23,797 nt of DNA from an uncultured Bacilli bacterium (lineage in GTDB: Bacteria; Bacillota_I; Bacilli_A; RF39; UBA660), in NCBI GenBank assembly GCA_934098735.1, contig CAKOOS010000016.1:1-23797 (forward strand). Direction: 5' to 3'. The stretch's first letter is position 1. Every line of letters begins with the position of its first letter. Both the position numbers and the translations under genes were made by a program. This document shows, piece after piece, positions 22,964-23,797 of the stretch. The notes beneath the pieces were generated by a model that had not been told where the DNA came from, ran no database searches, and saw only the letters and a program-made list of their open reading frames with translations.

Positions 22964-23716
22964 ATGAAAAAAGTTTTTTATTACTCTTCTTATGAAGATG
23001 ATGTTGTTAAATCTAAAAATCAAGAATATAAATTAAAAGCTAATTATAAATGGATTCATAAAAATATTTTTTATAAAGTTATTTCTTTTTTCTTATATCT
23101 TATTTTTTATATTATTAGTTTTATTTATTCTAAATTTATATTACACATAACTGTAAAAAATAAAAATTTATTAAAAGGAAAAAAAGACTTTTTTATTTAT
23201 GGAAATCATACTCAAGAAGTTGGAGATGCTTTTAATCCCCCACTTATAACTTTTCCATACAAGCCATATTTTATTGTTAGTAAATCTAATTTAGGAATAC
23301 CTATTTTAGGAAAACTTCTGCCAATGCTCGGTGCTTTAGTTATTCCAGATGAAATACATGCAATGATGGAATTTAGAAAAGCTGTAACTTTTTATAATAA
23401 AAATCATCCGATTATAATTTATCCAGAAGCTCATGTTTGGCCATACTATACTAAGATAAGACCTTTTAAATCTGGTTCTTTTCAATTTCCTGTTGAAGAA
23501 AAAAAAGAAGTTTTTACAATGACTACAACTTATCAAAAAAGCAAATGGCATAAAAAACCTAATATAACTATTTTTATAGATGGTCCATTTTTACCTGGTG
23601 AAAAATATAGTAAAAAAGAAAAAATAAAAGATTTAGAAAAACAAGTTGAAGATGCAATGAATAAAAGAGTTAAATTATCCAATTATGAATTTATAACATA
23701 CGAAAAAAGGGATTAA
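22964..23716 (+). CDS. PlsC-like 1-acylglycerol-3-phosphate acyltransferase, divergent
   Basis: It probably transfers an acyl chain to lysophosphatidate or a related acceptor at the membrane. I start at the ATG at 22964 (MKKVFYYSS, 250 residues); the longer frame to 22919 lies before the transcription start. There is a membrane helix at about 38-60. Motif 1 reads NHTQEVGD (81-88), giving H-x5-D where the family has H-x4-D. Motif 3 is YPEAHVWP (153-160), close to FPEGTRS-type sites. Arg166 and Lys169 lie in the following IRPFKSG. Motif 2 is degenerate. The one-base-longer HxD spacing means the catalytic pair could still be formed, but acyl acceptor specificity is not predictable. It is monocistronic. 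Confidence 0.75.
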   Translation: MKKVFYYSSYEDDVVKSKNQEYKLKANYKWIHKNIFYKVISFFLYLIFYIISFIYSKFILHITVKNKNLLKGKKDFFIYGNHTQEVGDAFNPPLITFPYKPYFIVSKSNLGIPILGKLLPMLGALVIPDEIHAMMEFRKAVTFYNKNHPIIIYPEAHVWPYYTKIRPFKSGSFQFPVEEKKEVFTMTTTYQKSKWHKKPNITIFIDGPFLPGEKYSKKEKIKDLEKQVEDAMNKRVKLSNYEFITYEKRD

Positions 23717-23724
23717 TCCCTTTT
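23705..23724 (+). terminator. First terminator after the acyltransferase gene
   Basis: A perfect palindrome AAAAGGGA-TTAA-TCCCTTTT overlapping the stop codon, ending in a short T-run of four. A second, stronger terminator lies 16 bases on. Confidence 0.65.
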
Positions 23725-23740
23725 CCTAAATTGAAATTTG

Positions 23741-23767
23741 AACCGCACCACCAGGGTGCGGTTTTTT
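23741..23767 (+). terminator. Strong GC-rich terminator
   Basis: A 9-bp stem, AACCGCACC/GGTGCGGTT (23741-23749 with 23755-23763), with a 5-base loop and six T. Its GC content is far above the surrounding DNA. Confidence 0.85.
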
Positions 23768-23775
23768 GATATAAT
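23767..23775 (+). promoter_or_regulatory. Extended -10 promoter at the window edge
   Basis: TGATATAAT matches the extended -10 form TGnTATAAT and needs no -35. A downstream gene or RNA on the plus strand, outside the window, is expected. Confidence 0.5.
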
Positions 23776-23797
23776 AAAAGAGCCAAATCCCGGCAAG

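Noticed and set aside
1..23797. CRISPR array, insertion sequence, integrase or phage structural genes
   Set aside because: No regularly spaced repeats, transposase motifs or phage structural proteins were found; the M23/SH3 lysin alone is not enough to call a prophage.

Overview
The window is about 24 kb of AT-rich bacterial chromosome. TGG encodes Trp, and TGA is used as a stop only once (the TetR gene). The gene content points to an anaerobic, low-GC, uncultured-type member of the Bacillota (Bacilli/Clostridia-like, for example an RF39- or Erysipelotrichia-like gut lineage). This is an inference from the S7/S12/L11-type proteins, the T-box, SipW-type signal peptidase and [FeFe]-hydrogenase-like protein; no taxonomic marker was searched. 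Nearly all genes are on the minus strand. The exceptions are an Ig-like surface protein, a tRNA-Cys and a PlsC-like acyltransferase.

Region 1 (1-6240) is a translation block, read right to left: rplK-rplA, then rplJ-rplL behind an L10-type leader, then a 45-residue prepilin-like gene, then the str operon rpsL-rpsG-fusA-tuf (tuf cut by the window edge). The usual rpoB-rpoC pair between rplL and rpsL is missing, and the small gene with an exact-consensus promoter sits in its place. secE/nusG are also absent upstream of rplK. Three proteins are unusual: EF-G has NKME instead of NKMD in its G4 motif, S12 has Ile instead of the near-invariant Pro in its KDLPGVRYH loop, and L11 carries a C-terminal acidic extension of about 60 residues.

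Region 2 (6241-9970) has a membrane-anchored Ig-like protein (+) that converges on a minus-strand set: TetR regulator, [FeFe]-hydrogenase-like iron-sulfur protein (its start overlaps the TetR stop) and a membrane-anchored thioredoxin-fold protein. The layout suggests a self-regulated redox operon.

Region 3 (9973-14830) is pheS-pheT under a T-box riboswitch, preceded by a DAACS-family symporter whose binding site has lost the substrate-binding Arg and carries Lys in the NMDG motif.

Region 4 (14840-17425) is a two-gene export unit, a SipW/ER-type signal peptidase followed by one TasA/camelysin-type secreted protein, then a divergent tRNA-Cys(GCA).

Region 5 (17430-23797) holds little-described envelope genes: a hypothetical protein, a multi-pass protein with a secreted domain, then an apparent operon of M23-like/SH3 lysin, PH-like protein, membrane-anchored protein and triple LysM protein, divergent from a PlsC-like acyltransferase. 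None of the LysM, SH3 or M23 proteins has a visible signal peptide. A strong GC-rich terminator and an extended -10 promoter close the window.

I saw no IS element, integrase, prophage structural gene or CRISPR array. The best candidates for something undescribed are the prepilin-like micro-gene in the rpoBC slot, the paired EF-G/S12 substitutions, the TetR/hydrogenase/thioredoxin operon and the signal-less cell-wall cluster.
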